In this document: piece by piece, positions 28,754 to 41,435 of the stretch | How the letters are laid out: each line of letters begins with the position of its first letter | How positions within the stretch are numbered: the stretch's first letter is position 1 | DNA from: Diphasiastrum complanatum | Lineage: Eukaryota; Streptophyta; Lycopodiopsida; Lycopodiales; Lycopodiaceae | Length of the DNA: 64,000 bases | Reading direction: 5' to 3' | NCBI GenBank assembly: GCA_029204225.1 | Contig: CM055094.1 | Location: forward strand, 25,134,541-25,198,540 | Program-made: the position numbers and the translations under genes | Notes under the pieces: generated by a model | What the model was told of the DNA's origin: nothing | Databases searched by the model: none | What the model saw: the letters and a program-made list of their open reading frames with translations, nothing else

Positions 28754-29105
28754 TGTTAGAATTGAAAGCTTAGGTTTACTATAGTGGTAAAAATCAGTTA
28801 GTACAATGCTTTCTTTTTTCGATAGTGTACACATGTCCTTGTCATGATTTCAATATGTCATGTATGTTCCACATAGTGGCACATGTGTCAGGACTTGGTC
28901 TCGTCGGCGGCAACCTTGCCATGCATGACTGCCCGAGATAAACTCTATGTCTATAGTAGTCACAATGAAGAGAGAATACACATACACTTTCAGTTGGCCT
29001 TTGAATATGGTGTTTTTTTTATTAGCCTTTGTGTGTGTGTGTGTGTGTGTGTTTGATAGCTTATGGTGATTGGTAGCATAATTGCACTTATGTTAGATCC
29101 TGTCA
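28754..29105 (+). repeat. LTR (copia-like) followed by primer-binding site
   Basis: The segment begins TGTTAGAATT and ends TGTCA, one base before the PBS at 29107, so it is the 5' LTR of a plus-strand element of which only leader sequence follows. It contains a (GT)11 tract at 29031-29052. The start is chosen on the TG and is uncertain. No partner LTR is visible. Confidence 0.6.
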
Positions 29106-29106
29106 C

Positions 29107-29118
29107 TGGTATCAGAGC
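29107..29118 (+). promoter_or_regulatory. Primer-binding site for initiator tRNA-Met
   Basis: TGGTATCAGAGC, one base after the LTR end. It marks a plus-strand LTR retrotransposon start. Confidence 0.85.
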
Positions 29119-29864
29119 TTTGATGTTGTGCAGGTTGGTTGATACATAGCCGAATTTTGGAGAAATTTGAAGAGCCAAGAAGGCTTATGTGAAGCTATCA
29201 AACCAACGCCGAAAAAGCTTATATTAGCTTTGGGCTCTTGAAATTTGCAGAGAAGCTGCAAGTGCAAGCCATGAGCAACTTACAAAGATCAATTTGGTGT
29301 TAGGAGAAGCCAGCTAGGTGGAGGACTGTAAGAAAGATCACAGAGGGAAATTGAGAAATGGCTCAAGAAACCTGGTTTTTTGGTGAGCTACGGTTTGTAG
29401 AGACAAAACCTCTGATCTCGAGCTACATAATATCTTTTTTCGATCAGTGAAGTGCTGAAGTAGGGAGAACGGGGCGCAGGTGCTGTCAAGAGGGCCGCTG
29501 GTGGACAACCGCGGTGCAGGGAGAGAGCAAGATCAGTGTTTTTCCTCCAAACAAAGTGTTATTTTAAAAAAATTGTAAATGAGACCACAATCAACATGAA
29601 ATTAAGATGACGCCCCATGATAAATTGTAGTGATAGTGACTCGTGGATTGCAATTTGTGGTACTATATTAATGGCTGGAAATAAACAAAAGATCAACAAC
29701 CCAAGTATTACCAGGTAGACTAATTAGTGTGCCATACAAATCTCAATGAAAATGGGTTGCAAGAAAATTGCAATAGCAACAAATTGTGGCAATAGAGTAG
29801 GCTTCATTTTACTATTTCTATAATAGCATGCAAAGAAGACAACGCTTCAAAGGAGGTCTATTTT
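29119..29864 (+). other. Leader-like noncoding sequence after the PBS
   Basis: No gag frame can be recognised. The first few hundred bases are probably the untranslated leader of the element primed at 29107, and the element body appears deleted. Confidence 0.45.
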
Positions 29865-29878
29865 CACTCTCTTATATA

Positions 29879-29929
29879 TCCAAAGTTTCTTTGGTCTCAG
29901 GTTCGAGCCTCCCCTTGGAAACCAAGAAG
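29879..29929 (+). mobile_element. 5'-truncated copy of the short tRNA-headed retroposon
   Basis: A 51-bp insert matching the B-box half of the element at 3605-3688 ('tccaaagtttctttg', B-box-like 'ggttcgagcc', end 'ggaaaccaagaag'). It is flanked by a perfect 14-bp direct repeat, cactctcttatata, at 29865-29878 and 29930-29943. The A-box half is missing, as expected of incomplete reverse transcription. Confidence 0.72.
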
Positions 29930-29943
29930 CACTCTCTTATATA

Positions 29944-31304
29944 GCATGAAACAAGGTGTTGCTCACAAATGGGAGATTTTCATTCACTTGAAAAGTTTGT
30001 CCCCTTTGGGCTATCACATAAATTTCTCCCCTTTTTATCCCTTTTGGACAAAACATTCACTATATCTATTTCAGAATTTTCCTTTACTCCCATTTCTTTG
30101 TCAAAACTTTACCAACTTTGTTTCCATAAAATCGTTTTGTGCAATCTCCTCCTATTCTTTTTCTTTTTTACTTCTTTTTATTTCTCCTTCCTATTGGGAG
30201 ATACCTTTCTTATCCCAACATGCTTATTCATAATCGGTCTTTTTGACCAACATTTCAATATCTAATTATTGTGACAATAAGGTTATGGAAAAATTTTAGC
30301 TCTAGTTTTAGCTCATGCTCCTTCAATAAGTTTTTCATTCTTCTCATATTCAATCAAACTTTGAATTAAAATAGGTACCTTTGATGACATAGGTCACCTA
30401 GAAAAGAAATATGTTTGTTCCATAGCAAACTAATTACAACATTGGAAATATCATTTTCAGAATTCCGTATAGCAATTGATCTTTTTTCCCTTGAAACTTT
30501 TTTCTTAGAATGTTTACCCTTTTTGCCATGTTTAAAAAACCTCTCTCTAAGAAACTCCATCCATTTTGAAAATCATCTTTGTTCTTTAAATTCTTTTTAT
30601 GTAATAACATTCCATAAACAAGGGGTGATCCAATTTTGACACATATATGCCAATTTCTAGAAATTATGGTACACAACTTCAAGAAAATCTCCAAAGGAGA
30701 GATCGTTGTAGATATGCATGATATCTAATATAGTGGCTATAATATGAGTAATGAGTTTCATAAAGATCATTGATTCTTGTCCTATAAAAAATGTGCCCAT
30801 CCTAAATGATACCTAGTATTACCTCATAAGTTTTCTATCAAAGTCGAACACAACCCTTTTGCTTGGGTATCCACCCATGCATGGGTAGAGATCAAATTGG
30901 GGTGGGCAAACCCAAAGCATGCTATACTACCACATTATGCATAGGCCAATACATAGCACTTGATAACTTATTACATAAGTTACACACATTGTGGTTTGGC
31001 TAAATATTTCTTGTACAATAAGAGTTATAAGGTTAACTTAAATAACATGGTTAAAATGACTGAGCATTTTCCTATAGATCTAGTGTTAAGTGAAGACTAA
31101 ATGTGAAAGATCTAAAGCATGCTAGAGTTTGAGAGAAAAAAGAACATGCCAAAGCTTATTATTCAATACTATATGATTAGAACTAACATTTCATTATATT
31201 GTAACTTTGTCCACACAAAATCTCATTGTGTTTTTTTTCTTACAAAATTTGACATTAGTCTATTTTTACAATAGCTTGTATGGAAATATTAGCTCAAATG
31301 AATT
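29944..31304. other. AT-rich intergenic sequence, no gene seen
   Basis: T-rich, A-rich and palindromic stretches occur (for example 'acccatgcatgggt' near 30873), but no gene or repeat family could be supported. Confidence 0.4.
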
Positions 31305-34300
31305 GTTACTCATTACAAATCCTTATAATCCTTTGACAATAATTAAGTATCTATTTATGATCCGTCAATCATAAATATTTAGATTCTTATGATTCTTCAA
31401 TCACAACTTTCTGGAATCCAACTTAACCATTTATAGGATACTGGAGTATATGTTCCACATAACTCAGGAAAAGTAAGAATCATTCCAAAATCTTTCCCAA
31501 CAGGAAAATACTGGATTTTAGGAATACTCTCCAATCAGGATTCTTTAGCTGAAATGCGAGATATTCAAGTTCTATAAACCATTGGTAATTAAAGACAGAA
31601 AGCATACCAAATGACAATCATCTTCAACTACAAAAACTATAGATTACAATCTAGAGTCAAATCTAGATACCCAAAGCCCTGCTGAAATCAGTTATTATTT
31701 TTGGATTTATTATGATTTGTTATCCAATTGAGCTCTCTGGGATACAGTCACCCTTCCTTAACTAAGGAATACTCTATCCCAAGAATACCGTATATCCATT
31801 GCACACAATTTTTAACTGATGAACCAAAATGATTCACTAATCATGCGTCTTACAAGCAATATAATTCAAAAACCATCAGTTCCTGGTGAATCCACATCAC
31901 GCTGATTGTTTTACCAATTAACTTCATCCTAGAGTAATCAACTACTCAAGCTAATTGCCAATGATTCAGAAATCTCAAATGTCTAGGTGAAGAATTCAAT
32001 TATACTAGTATAACACCACATTTAGATCCTTACCCAAATCATTTATAAGTTAATCCATAAATCTTCTATACAAAGATTTGTTAACTCTGCAAGTGTCTGT
32101 CAAAACAATACTTGATCATATGTTCATGTTCACCGACTAGGTTAAGTGCACCAGATAACCTTAGTAACTAGAATTACATAGTAGATTCATACAAGATGCA
32201 CATATGGGAATAATCTCACTATGACCCCATACATAAACACATTCTTACTTGGCAGATTCCTCCAGAACCCACATATGTTACTCACATATCTCATTGAGAT
32301 CTGGTAACTCAGCTACAAAATAATTTCTATTTCTCATGAGTAAATAACATATCCGGGAAATCTTTGTGACGAATTCAATCTCAACAGTTTTCCAATCCAA
32401 TTTCTTTTAATAACATAATTTCTTCCACTCAAACAACCCCTTTTTGATCTTAGTACTAAAACTAAGATTAGGTTGTTCCAATACAGAACTCTCAAACTTA
32501 AATTCTGATCAAACTTACTTCTATTCCAATCAAAATGGAATTAGTAACTTTTGACCTTTTACTGTACTACTTATAGATAATAATTCAAATTCCAAACTTG
32601 TTCTAGATTGTCCACACAATCCCTAGAGAATTCCTCTTTTTTGAAAAGTTCCAATTAGGCATCTTACTCTGAATCTATCCGAAATTCCTTTAAGATCCAA
32701 TCTCATATCTATACCCTAGCTGGTTCTCTTCCGAAAGCTATGCAACCAACAGATTCCCAAATAGAACTATATCCCACCACTTCACCCTTCCTTTTAAAGA
32801 AATTATAAATTTCAGTAAAAGTTAACTGGAAAGATGATATATGAAAATATCCAAATCCAAGAAAAGCCAGTAATAAGTGCTTCCACTAAAGGATTCACTC
32901 CATTACACACATGACTTCTCCTTCAAATATTTTCACTCTGAGTGATAGAAACTACTAGTCCATCAAAATCCATTTATGCAACAGAGAAATTCTATGGTTT
33001 AAGAAATTACAACATTTTAACCTTAGAATTTAACTGAAATCCAAGTCTATTCACACAAGTAGTAATTTATATGACATAATAGTCTTTCAGAAGAATAACT
33101 TCATGTTGGAAAGAATCATTAAATAGTCTGATGTCTTATAAGAAATTATTAAAAAGTATATGATTAATTAAGAAAGTGAGAAATAGATTTGAGAACCTCT
33201 GATTTTGTAAATAATGAGATACCATATTAGGATCTAGATTAAACCTCAAAATTTTCAGCAAGCTACTGTATTTCACATGTGTGGATCCAAAAATAGCAAA
33301 TATAGATCATTCTACACATAGAATTGCAAGCAATCACCAAGATAGTGCACCAATGGATAGTAGAACCCAAGAGAGCCATGTATAAGCATGAAATGAGATA
33401 GAGAAGATAGAAGATCGCTCTCTCCATGAGTTACATTCTTTTATAACAGGTCCAAACCCTATTTGGCCACTTGGCTTTCCCACCAAAATGCTAACCCTAC
33501 TAATTTTGGATCTAGATTCAATGTACCCACTAATCCATGCAACCACAGTACTACAAATTAGAGAAATGATTGGCATGCAATCTAAACAATTCCAAAATTT
33601 GCCAATTTTACTCACAAAACTGCAAAATTTCAGATGATCACAACTTTGGCTACATGACCCCAAATTGGGTGCTATAAAGCTTAGTACAGAGAGAGACCAA
33701 GTGAACAAGATGCTTGCCACATTATCTTGCCACCTAGGCATCACACGTGCGAGATCAAAGTGTCAGAAAATCAGTTATAGGGCACACTTCCACAAGAATC
33801 ATGCTAAAACGTGCAAAAACCCATCCTAGCCCAAAATTGATGCTACCAACAGTCTTAAACAATCAATTAGACTTCCATGAAGCATTCATACTGATCCTAA
33901 GATGCAGTATAGGCTGAGAACGAAGACTTCTTGATTTGTAGAAGTCAAAATAGCTTCAAACTTGATGGAGATGGTGCATAAGCCACCAGCCATCAATTCA
34001 TAGGTCTGATAGCTTGTTGGGAAGGTAAAAAGGAATGCTAATCATGCTGTAATTAGTTCCACAATGATCTCCTTATCTATTTGGAGAGATCCATCCCCCA
34101 AAAATCACCAAAAATGGTCATTTTTTGAACTTTTTTTACTTCCTACAAGTTCAATTGCTGAATTCTTGGTTCTAACTTCAGGGAAAGCTTCAAAAGACTT
34201 TGGTCAACCACTTTACAAGCTCTACATGGTGTTTTACAGCCACCTACTATCCAACTTTATGAAAAAAAACAAGCAAAAATGATGATTTTTGGCTATTTTC

Positions 34301-34788
34301 CGGTTTTTTCATCACCATAAAGTGGAAATTCATGACATACAACTCTTTCTCTAACACATGCAAACCAGTTTACATAATTACAACCATATAATTGATCTGA
34401 TCTTGCTGGATTTTGGTTCTTACTATCTACTTTGTGCCAAAAAGCATGAAAAACCAAGCAATTTTGACCAAAACATAGCCTAGAATCATAAATCATTGGA
34501 GAGAACCGGCATGCATCATTGATTTCATCATTAATGAACCCTAAAATGAAAGTACACTTGCTGGAAAATTCAGATCTACTAAAGATTTGATCTACACAAG
34601 AAAAAGCTCCAAAAAAGCATATCAAATTGGCCTTCAAGGACAATTCTCCATAAAACCAGAAAGAATCCCAAGAGTAACGGATCTTAGCAACATGCAAATT
34701 GAAATTGGGATAGTACACCCACTTGCACCCTTGCTATCCACCTTGGAAGAGAATTACAATGATCCAATCCAAAATTTCGATGAAAGAT
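31305..34788 (-). mobile_element. Noncoding LTR element, copy 2 (partial, no LTR)
   Basis: This is a direct-orientation copy of the internal region of the element at 6385-11398. Long blocks such as 31750-32200 match 6835-7260 almost base for base. Compared with copy 1 it lacks about 1.76 kb (8339-10094), replaced by about 270 unrelated bases (33259-33526). The copies stop matching at 34788, about 30 bp short of where copy 1 reaches its PBS. Beyond that point an oppositely oriented Ty3 gag begins. Neither LTR nor PBS remains. Confidence 0.7.
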
Positions 34789-34913
34789 AGCCCACAGATT
34801 TTTCAAATTTTTCTAAATTGTTTGATAAGCTAGACTAAGGCACTGTTAGTCACATATTTCACAAAAATATCAAAAAACAAACAAAACAACAAAAAAGACT
34901 TGAATCAGTCCTC

Positions 34914-36470
34914 ATGGCCAATTTACCCGAAGAACTTATGGATGAATTTACACCACCCAATCATCCAAATGATGAGAACAAACCCTATTGCCTTAGACCT
35001 CAGATAAATCAAGATCCTGGACCATCCAGGTGGAGACCTAATCAGTTTGAAAATCCTAATGATCAACCTGTTCACCATGCTCACCATACTGCCCGATCCA
35101 ATAAACAAACATCCCGTTTGGAATTACCAAAGTTTGATGGTAATGTAGACCCTCATCGAGTTGTACAAGTCTTTGAGAATGCATGTGAAGTATATGGAGA
35201 ATATACTGATAATGCAAAAGTCCAACTTTTTTCGATGACCATGGTAGATAAAGCACGAGAGTGGTTTTTCAACCTCAATCGTGATGATTGACAAGATTGG
35301 TTAGAGTTGAAAGAGTCTTTCATTAAATGCTTCCAACCTTTCAGACTCACAAAAAGCCCCTTTGTATGTCTTTCAAAAAAGATGAATGCGTATGTGACTA
35401 TATTGAGCGCTTTAAGGGTCTCAGAAGTCAAGTCTAGGAACAACCAACTGATAAGATGTTGATCATATGGTTTATCGTTGGTCTTCCCAGATGCATCCGA
35501 AAAGAGCTTAAACCTAGCGAACAATATTTTACTCTTAAGTTTGCTATGTCCGACGCCATTCATGAAGAAGATGAAGGTTCTGATGATGAGGAAATACTTG
35601 TCCAAGTGAGCCCCGAGATTCAGACCAAGTTTAAAAGTCTCAGTTCGAGTTGATGAATCAACAACAGATGGAGAAAATCAATAAAGACTTCTAGCAAGAC
35701 TTAAAATCTATTCAGAGTCAGTTGCCAGGCCAATTGCCATCTGGTAACACTATCCATAGACGAGAAGACACCTGGTGCTCACAATGTTGTGGCGCACATA
35801 ACCGGTAATGAGTGTCCATTACACCGCCCTTACGAAACGCAGCACTGTATATTGTGTGATACGACCACTCATACCACATCCAACTATAGGTACAACCCAT
35901 GCAACATGCAATATTCTACACCGCAGCAATATGCACCATGAGGACAACCACAAGCGCCATATAACCCACGTTATATGAGTCCAGTCCAAGTCTAGGAATT
36001 GCCTAGACAACAACTACCTCCACAACAACAACGCTTGGCACTCTAGGCCCAAGAGGATGTGCTCCACCCAACAGGCCAAACCAACAGAACCAACCCCAAG
36101 TTCAAGCCAATACATGCAGAATACCTCCTATGACACCCCAGCCTATGAATCTACTTATGATGACGGTCATCCTACCACATACATAGATGAGACATCTACC
36201 TCCTTTCCTAACGGGAAATATTATCCAGAGGAACAACCTACTGAAGTTGATCAAATGGTTATGCCATTTTCTCTTTAGCACTTCAAAAGAGATGTTTCGT
36301 CTGCGGAGAAACCACTCACTTTCAAAGTGAAAGTCGACTTCGATATGACTTTGTCATTGAATGTGTTGATTTTATCAGAAGGCATTGCTATAAAGATTGT
36401 CCTAACCAGACCAAAAAATTTTTTCCAGCACGTCGAGTATCTGAAGAGCCGTAACATGCTATCACACGTG
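34914..36470 (+). pseudogene. Ty3 gag
   Basis: The retrotransposon gag core is read at 34914-35291 ('FDGNVDPHRVVQVFENACEV', 'AREWFFNLN') with a stop after NRDD. It continues in other frames to a zinc-knuckle region near 36296, where the CCHC box reads CFVCGETTHFQSES. Its last Cys is Ser, so the knuckle is broken. The segment encodes the particle protein of a Ty3 element but cannot give a full product. Confidence 0.75.
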
Positions 36471-36826
36471 CGCAACATCGGGCCTTAGATGAGAACAAGG
36501 ACTTAGCACAATCACCCTCTCATGCTAATACTTCCATGATTCCACAATCTTACCCTGACCTTGTAGAAGCTCAAAGGCAATACCATGAGTTCCAAGATGA
36601 TTTTGATAGAGCTGAAGCTAGGATTTCTACTCCACCATCCGCCCAGTTACCTACGCAGGGGCAACCACCAAGAGGAATAGAGACTCTTTCTGAACTCCTA
36701 CAAGCTCAAATCACCATGCCCTTCTACACAGCCGTGACGTTTTTCAAACCCCTACGAGATGCCATACTCCACAGCTCCCAGCAGCCTGATGTACGAGATG
36801 AGTTGAGACGATAGGAAAACGCTAAA

Positions 36827-37175
36827 GTGGTTCATAATGTTGACATGAGCTTACTTCATATAGGTGTTGCTAAAGGTAACAACATCACTTTACGAGTGCA
36901 CTACAAATCTTATCCATCCGTACAAGCCATTCTTGATAGTGGATCTGGCATGAATTATTATCGCCATGTCCTTAGCAAAGACATGGGGAATATCCACATT
37001 GGAAAAGCCTATGTACAAGTTACGTATGGCTGACCAACGAATGACGACACCTGCCGGTCACATAAGCAATTTGCCGATCAAAATTGCCGGTTTGATTTTC
37101 AATATAGAGTGTGTAGTACTAGATTTTCCTAATGAACCGCACACCTATCAATTCCTTCTTGGAACACTTGGTTAG
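36827..37175 (+). pseudogene. Ty3 aspartic protease
   Basis: 'VQAILDSGSGMNYY' holds the DSG active site of the retropepsin fold at about 36930. A stop (TGA after VTYG) splits the domain, and the C-terminal part continues in another frame ('LPIKIAGLIFNIECVVLDF'). Not functional as read. Confidence 0.7.
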
Positions 37176-38088
37176 AAATGGTTGGAGTGATTCAAGATTG
37201 GAAGAAAAACAAAATTGTTTTTGGCAACAGAGACAGAAGAATCTCTGTCGATGCGATAGGGAAGATAAAGCTTGCATGCATTGAAGATGACTGGTCTTCA
37301 ACTACCTATGATGACCCCGATAGTATCGATTCCACCATAAAGGATCATTATGTGCAGAGTATTGATATCATCAATTGAAGACATGCCTTAGCAACCATCG
37401 ATTGTGTCAATGCCACTCTTCGTGCGCAAGAAGTTCAAGAAGAGGACCCAATTGAAATTCCTATACACTCCACAAATATCAATACTCCCATCTTGCCCTT
37501 GTACATGATAGATGCACTCCCTATTGAGTGGATACCTAAAGATGTCTTTGTTACTGAAGTATCCACAAATCAGGATGGCATTCTTACGGGGGGAGAACAT
37601 GAGTTATCTGATGACCAGCTAATTCACTTGCTGGATCCCAAGCATTTAGAAAAGCATCGTATACCAAAAGAGATTAGACTCCCATCACCATTGGTCAACA
37701 CTCGTGTATACCGACCCAAACTAAAAGTCTATCAGTGGGACGTCCACCATGATGAAATCTTGAACACCATTGACGAAGACTTAGTTTGCGAAGAAACACA
37801 AAAAAATCCATGCATGCCTACTACTACCAATCCACAAATATCCCTCATGCTAAAAACCAGATTAAAGGTTGACATACTATTGACCGATAAGCAATTCCAA
37901 ATGCGTGAAAAGTTGAAACAGCCAATCAAACCTTTGATTCAAAATAAAAATAATCCTAGTCAGGCTTCATCATCTACCAGCAAATCGGTAGAGGATATTC
38001 CTAAGATCCCACCCGAGGTGGTTGATGATCCACTTTATGATTTTTTTCCAGCACTTGAGATTACACCATTGATGATGTCATCATCAGT

Positions 38089-39122
38089 ATGGTAAAGCCG
38101 AAACGGGAACCTGAGACACCATCAACTTCTTTTGAGAGACCTGCAAAGACCATACCTCTTAATCTGAAGGATGATGATGAAGACATCGACCGTACCGTAC
38201 ACGTAGGAACCCACCTCAATCCAACCCAATTACAAGATTTGGAACAATTGTTGTGCAAATATAGAGATGTATTTGCATGGAGTTATAAAGAAATGAAAGG
38301 GGTTCCTCCTGAGTTGCCGTCCATACAATCCCAATACAGGATGGTACCATACATGTCAGAGCGAAACCTTATCGCACCAATCCTACCTATCATGAGAAGA
38401 TACGAGAAGATATTCGTAAGCTTCTCAATGCTGGTTTTATTTATGATATCGAACACACTAGTTGGGTATCGCCAATTGTGGTGGTACCAAAGAAAAATGG
38501 TAAACTCCGTATCTGCGTGGATTTAAAGAAACTTAATGTTCAAACAGAGAAGGATAACTTTCCCTTACCTTTGACCACACAAATCCTTGAAGATATGGTA
38601 GGCGTAGAAGCTTTTAGCCTCGTAGAGGGCTTTAGTGGCTATTTTTTAGTCCAAATTGCTCCTGAAGATCGTTTCAAGATGGCCTTTGTTACAGAGTTTG
38701 GCACCTTCGCATATAAAGTTATGCCATTTGGTTTGTGCAATGCCCCATCCGCATTTCAAATGGTGATGCAACGAGCTTTCAAGGATCTGTTGCACAAAAA
38801 TTTAGAGATTTATCTCGATGATCTTGGTGTGCATTCCTCTCAAGATAAGCATCTCGATGCCCTTGAACAAGTGTTCATTCGCCGTCAAAGGTTCGGAATT
38901 TCATTGAATCCTGACAAGTGCTTGATCTGGGTTACACATGGTGTGGTATTGGGCCATATTATTTCTCGCAATGGTATCGCCACTAATCCCGAAAAGATCA
39001 GAGTCATTCTTGAAATGCAAACCGCAAAAATAAAACTTACCATACCGCACAATGAAAGAAATTTACATCTTTCTGGGCCACACAAGTTATTATCAAATTT
39101 TTATAATACACTACGCCGATAA
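38089..39122 (+). pseudogene. Ty3 reverse transcriptase
   Basis: The N-terminal part (38089-38526, 'LNPTQLQDLEQLLCKYRDVF') and main part (38478-39122) lie in different frames. The core reads 'KKNGKLRICVDLKKLN', motif A 'FSLVEGFSGYF', 'KVMPFGLCNAPSAFQ', motif C 'YLDD' and 'VLGHIISRNGI'. The motif A catalytic Asp is Glu (38625-38627). It follows the protease and precedes RNase H, as in Ty3. Confidence 0.85.
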
Positions 39123-39249
39123 AGTGCGATTAGTATATCAAATCGTTACCGATCCAAGGTGGACAACAGAAGATAGAATTAAAGCCTTTGAAGATCTTAA
39201 ATAGGCTTTAGTTACTGCACCCAATTTTTGCGTGCCTGATTATACTAAG

Positions 39250-39578
39250 AATTCCATGTACATACGGATGCAAGTAAGTATGCCATTGGCGCTGTTCTAA
39301 CGCATCCCAGAGAATTAGGAAAGGATTTTCCAATCCGCTTCCTAAGCCGTCAGTTGGTTCCAGCTGAGGTTTATTATTTCACAACAGACAGAGAGGCATT
39401 AGCAATGGTCTATGCTCTTCAACAATTCCGTCATTATTTGCTAGGCCAACTTTTTGTCTTTTATACCGACCATCATGCTCTTCTTTATCTTTTGAATAAA
39501 CCATGCAAAACAGGAGGAATTGCACGATGGTTGTTGATTCTTTTAGAATTCAATTTTCGAGTTGTTATTCGAAAATGA
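39250..39578 (+). pseudogene. Ty3 RNase H
   Basis: 'YAIGAVLTHPRELG' (another frame) and then 'YYFTTDREALAMVYALQQFR' with 'YTDHHALLYLL' are RNase H blocks of Ty3 pol. A frameshift lies between them, and the frame closes with a stop at 39578. Confidence 0.78.
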
Positions 39579-40194
39579 TCACAACATTTTTTGACTGATC
39601 ATCTTTCACAGTTACCCAATGCTGAAGCACCTGATGAGCCAATAAATGATGAGTTACCAGATGCGTGTCTATTTTATATAGATGCGACTCTGTTATGGAT
39701 AGATGATATCACTAGATATCTAGCCACTGGGGAGATAGATCCTCAGTTGACCAAACCGCAAAAATAAAACTTACCATGAAATCCTTGCCATACCATCTTA
39801 TTGCGGGACAATTATATAAGTTAGGTGTTGATGGTATTACACGTCGTTGTGCCCATGAATCTGAAGTTCGATAGACTATTGCCTTGACACATGAAGGTAT
39901 TGGGGGAGGATATTTCTCCTCTGACGCTACTGCTAGGGTGATTCTTTTGGTTGGATTTGGTGGCCAACCCTTTTCAAAGACACTTTGGCTTATATAAAAG
40001 TTTGCCACGTTTGGTGATGCGCAAATGATACTAAAAAAACTGATCACAATCTCCAAACTCCAATACTTGAAGGCAAAGCATTTCGCAAATGGCGTGTTGA
40101 CTTTGTTGGACCTATTAGCCCAGCAACACATGGCACACAATCACGATATATCTTGATTGCCATTGATGCAATTGCAGCACATCTCGAAGTCCAT

Positions 40195-41435
40195 TAAATA
40201 GATGTCCAGACTGCTTTCCTCAACGAGACTATCGAAGAGAAAATTTATATGTCACAGCCAGAGGGATACGAACTGGAGGGCCAACATCACCTTGTATGCA
40301 AAATTCACAAGGCTCTCTATAGGTTGAAACAATCACCCAGAGCCTGGTTCCAGAAAATTGACACATTTCTAATCAAAAATGGCTTTATTCCAAACTTGGC
40401 AGATTCGAATGTCTATTTCAATCTGTATCGGATTTTTTCATCATTATCACTCTCTATGTAGATGATACATTACTATTCAGTAACAATCTGAATCTGATGA
40501 AGGATACAAAATGCATGTTGGCCCATGAGTACAAAATGATTGATATGGATCCAGCCCATTATTGTCTCGGAATCGAATTTTTTTGAATTCGACCCAACAG
40601 ACTGATTTTCATCAGTCAGCAAAAATATCTCACCAACCTACTAGAAAAATATGGAATGGCCAACTGCAAATCAAGTCACTTTCCACTCGATCCTAGTCTG
40701 AAGCTATCAAAGGAACAATCTCCTCAAACCGAGGCAGAAAAGGAGGAAATGAAGCAATATCCATTTCACTCCATCATCGACTCACTGATGTAAGCAATGA
40801 TCTGCACACGATCGAACCTTGCATAGTCGATCAGTTCACTCAGCCAGTTCTTATCAAATCCAGGGCTAATTCATTGGAAAGCACTCATGAAAGTCATGAA
40901 GTACATCCAAGCAACCAAACACCTTAGCATCTGTTATAGAGGCAGCCAATCTGCCAATATTCTTGAAGGATACACAGATGCAGATTGGGTAGGAGATATC
41001 GATACTAGAAGATCGACTTCTAGATTTGTATTTTTATACAATCAAGGTCCAATCTCTTGGAACAGCCGAAAGCAGACCTCAGTAGCATTATCATCGACCG
41101 AATCAGAATACATTGCTGCCACGAATGCTACCAAGGAGGCAAGCACCTGCTTGCAAAAATCGACCTTGCTCAGCCACATTCAACAACAATCTATTGTGGC
41201 AATCAAAGCACAATAGCACTATCTCTAAGTCCGAGATTTCATTAAGAGAAAGCAATATCAGGTATCACTACGTAAGAGAGAAAGTGCAAAGCAAGGAAGT
41301 GTCACTAGTTTACTGCAAGACAGATCTGAGGGCAACAGATTACTTCACAAAGGCTCTTTCAAAGGAGCATTATCTCAATTTAACGACATGTTAAATCTGA
41401 ATATCAAAACTTTCCAGGATCCACATTAAGGGGAG
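40195..41435 (+). pseudogene. Copia RT-RNase H 3' half joined to Ty3 sequence
   Basis: Starting abruptly in the RT: 'DVQTAFLNETIEEKIYMSQP', 'LYRLKQSPRAW', motif C 'LYVDD' near 40457, then RNase H 'YTDADWVGDIDTRRST' and 'SSTESEYIAATNATKEA', with frame breaks between. Everything upstream (gag, protease, integrase, RT fingers) is missing and Ty3 integrase-like sequence takes its place. The segment ends with a polypurine tract (aaggggag, 41428-41435) directly before the LTR. Confidence 0.88.

Larger units (their letters stand above)
34914..40194 (+). mobile_element. Decayed Ty3/gypsy gag-pol
   Basis: In order on the plus strand: gag, protease, RT, RNase H and a degenerate integrase start, split by many stops and frameshifts. 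The gag begins MANLPEEL at 34914. No LTR or PBS is found on the left, where the copy-2 noncoding element adjoins. On the right the integrase is cut at about 40194 and replaced by copia RT. Gag wording ('LELPKFDGNVDPHRVVQVFE') and the lack of a chromodomain suggest a non-chromovirus Ty3 lineage (Athila/Tat side), which is inference. Confidence 0.82.
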
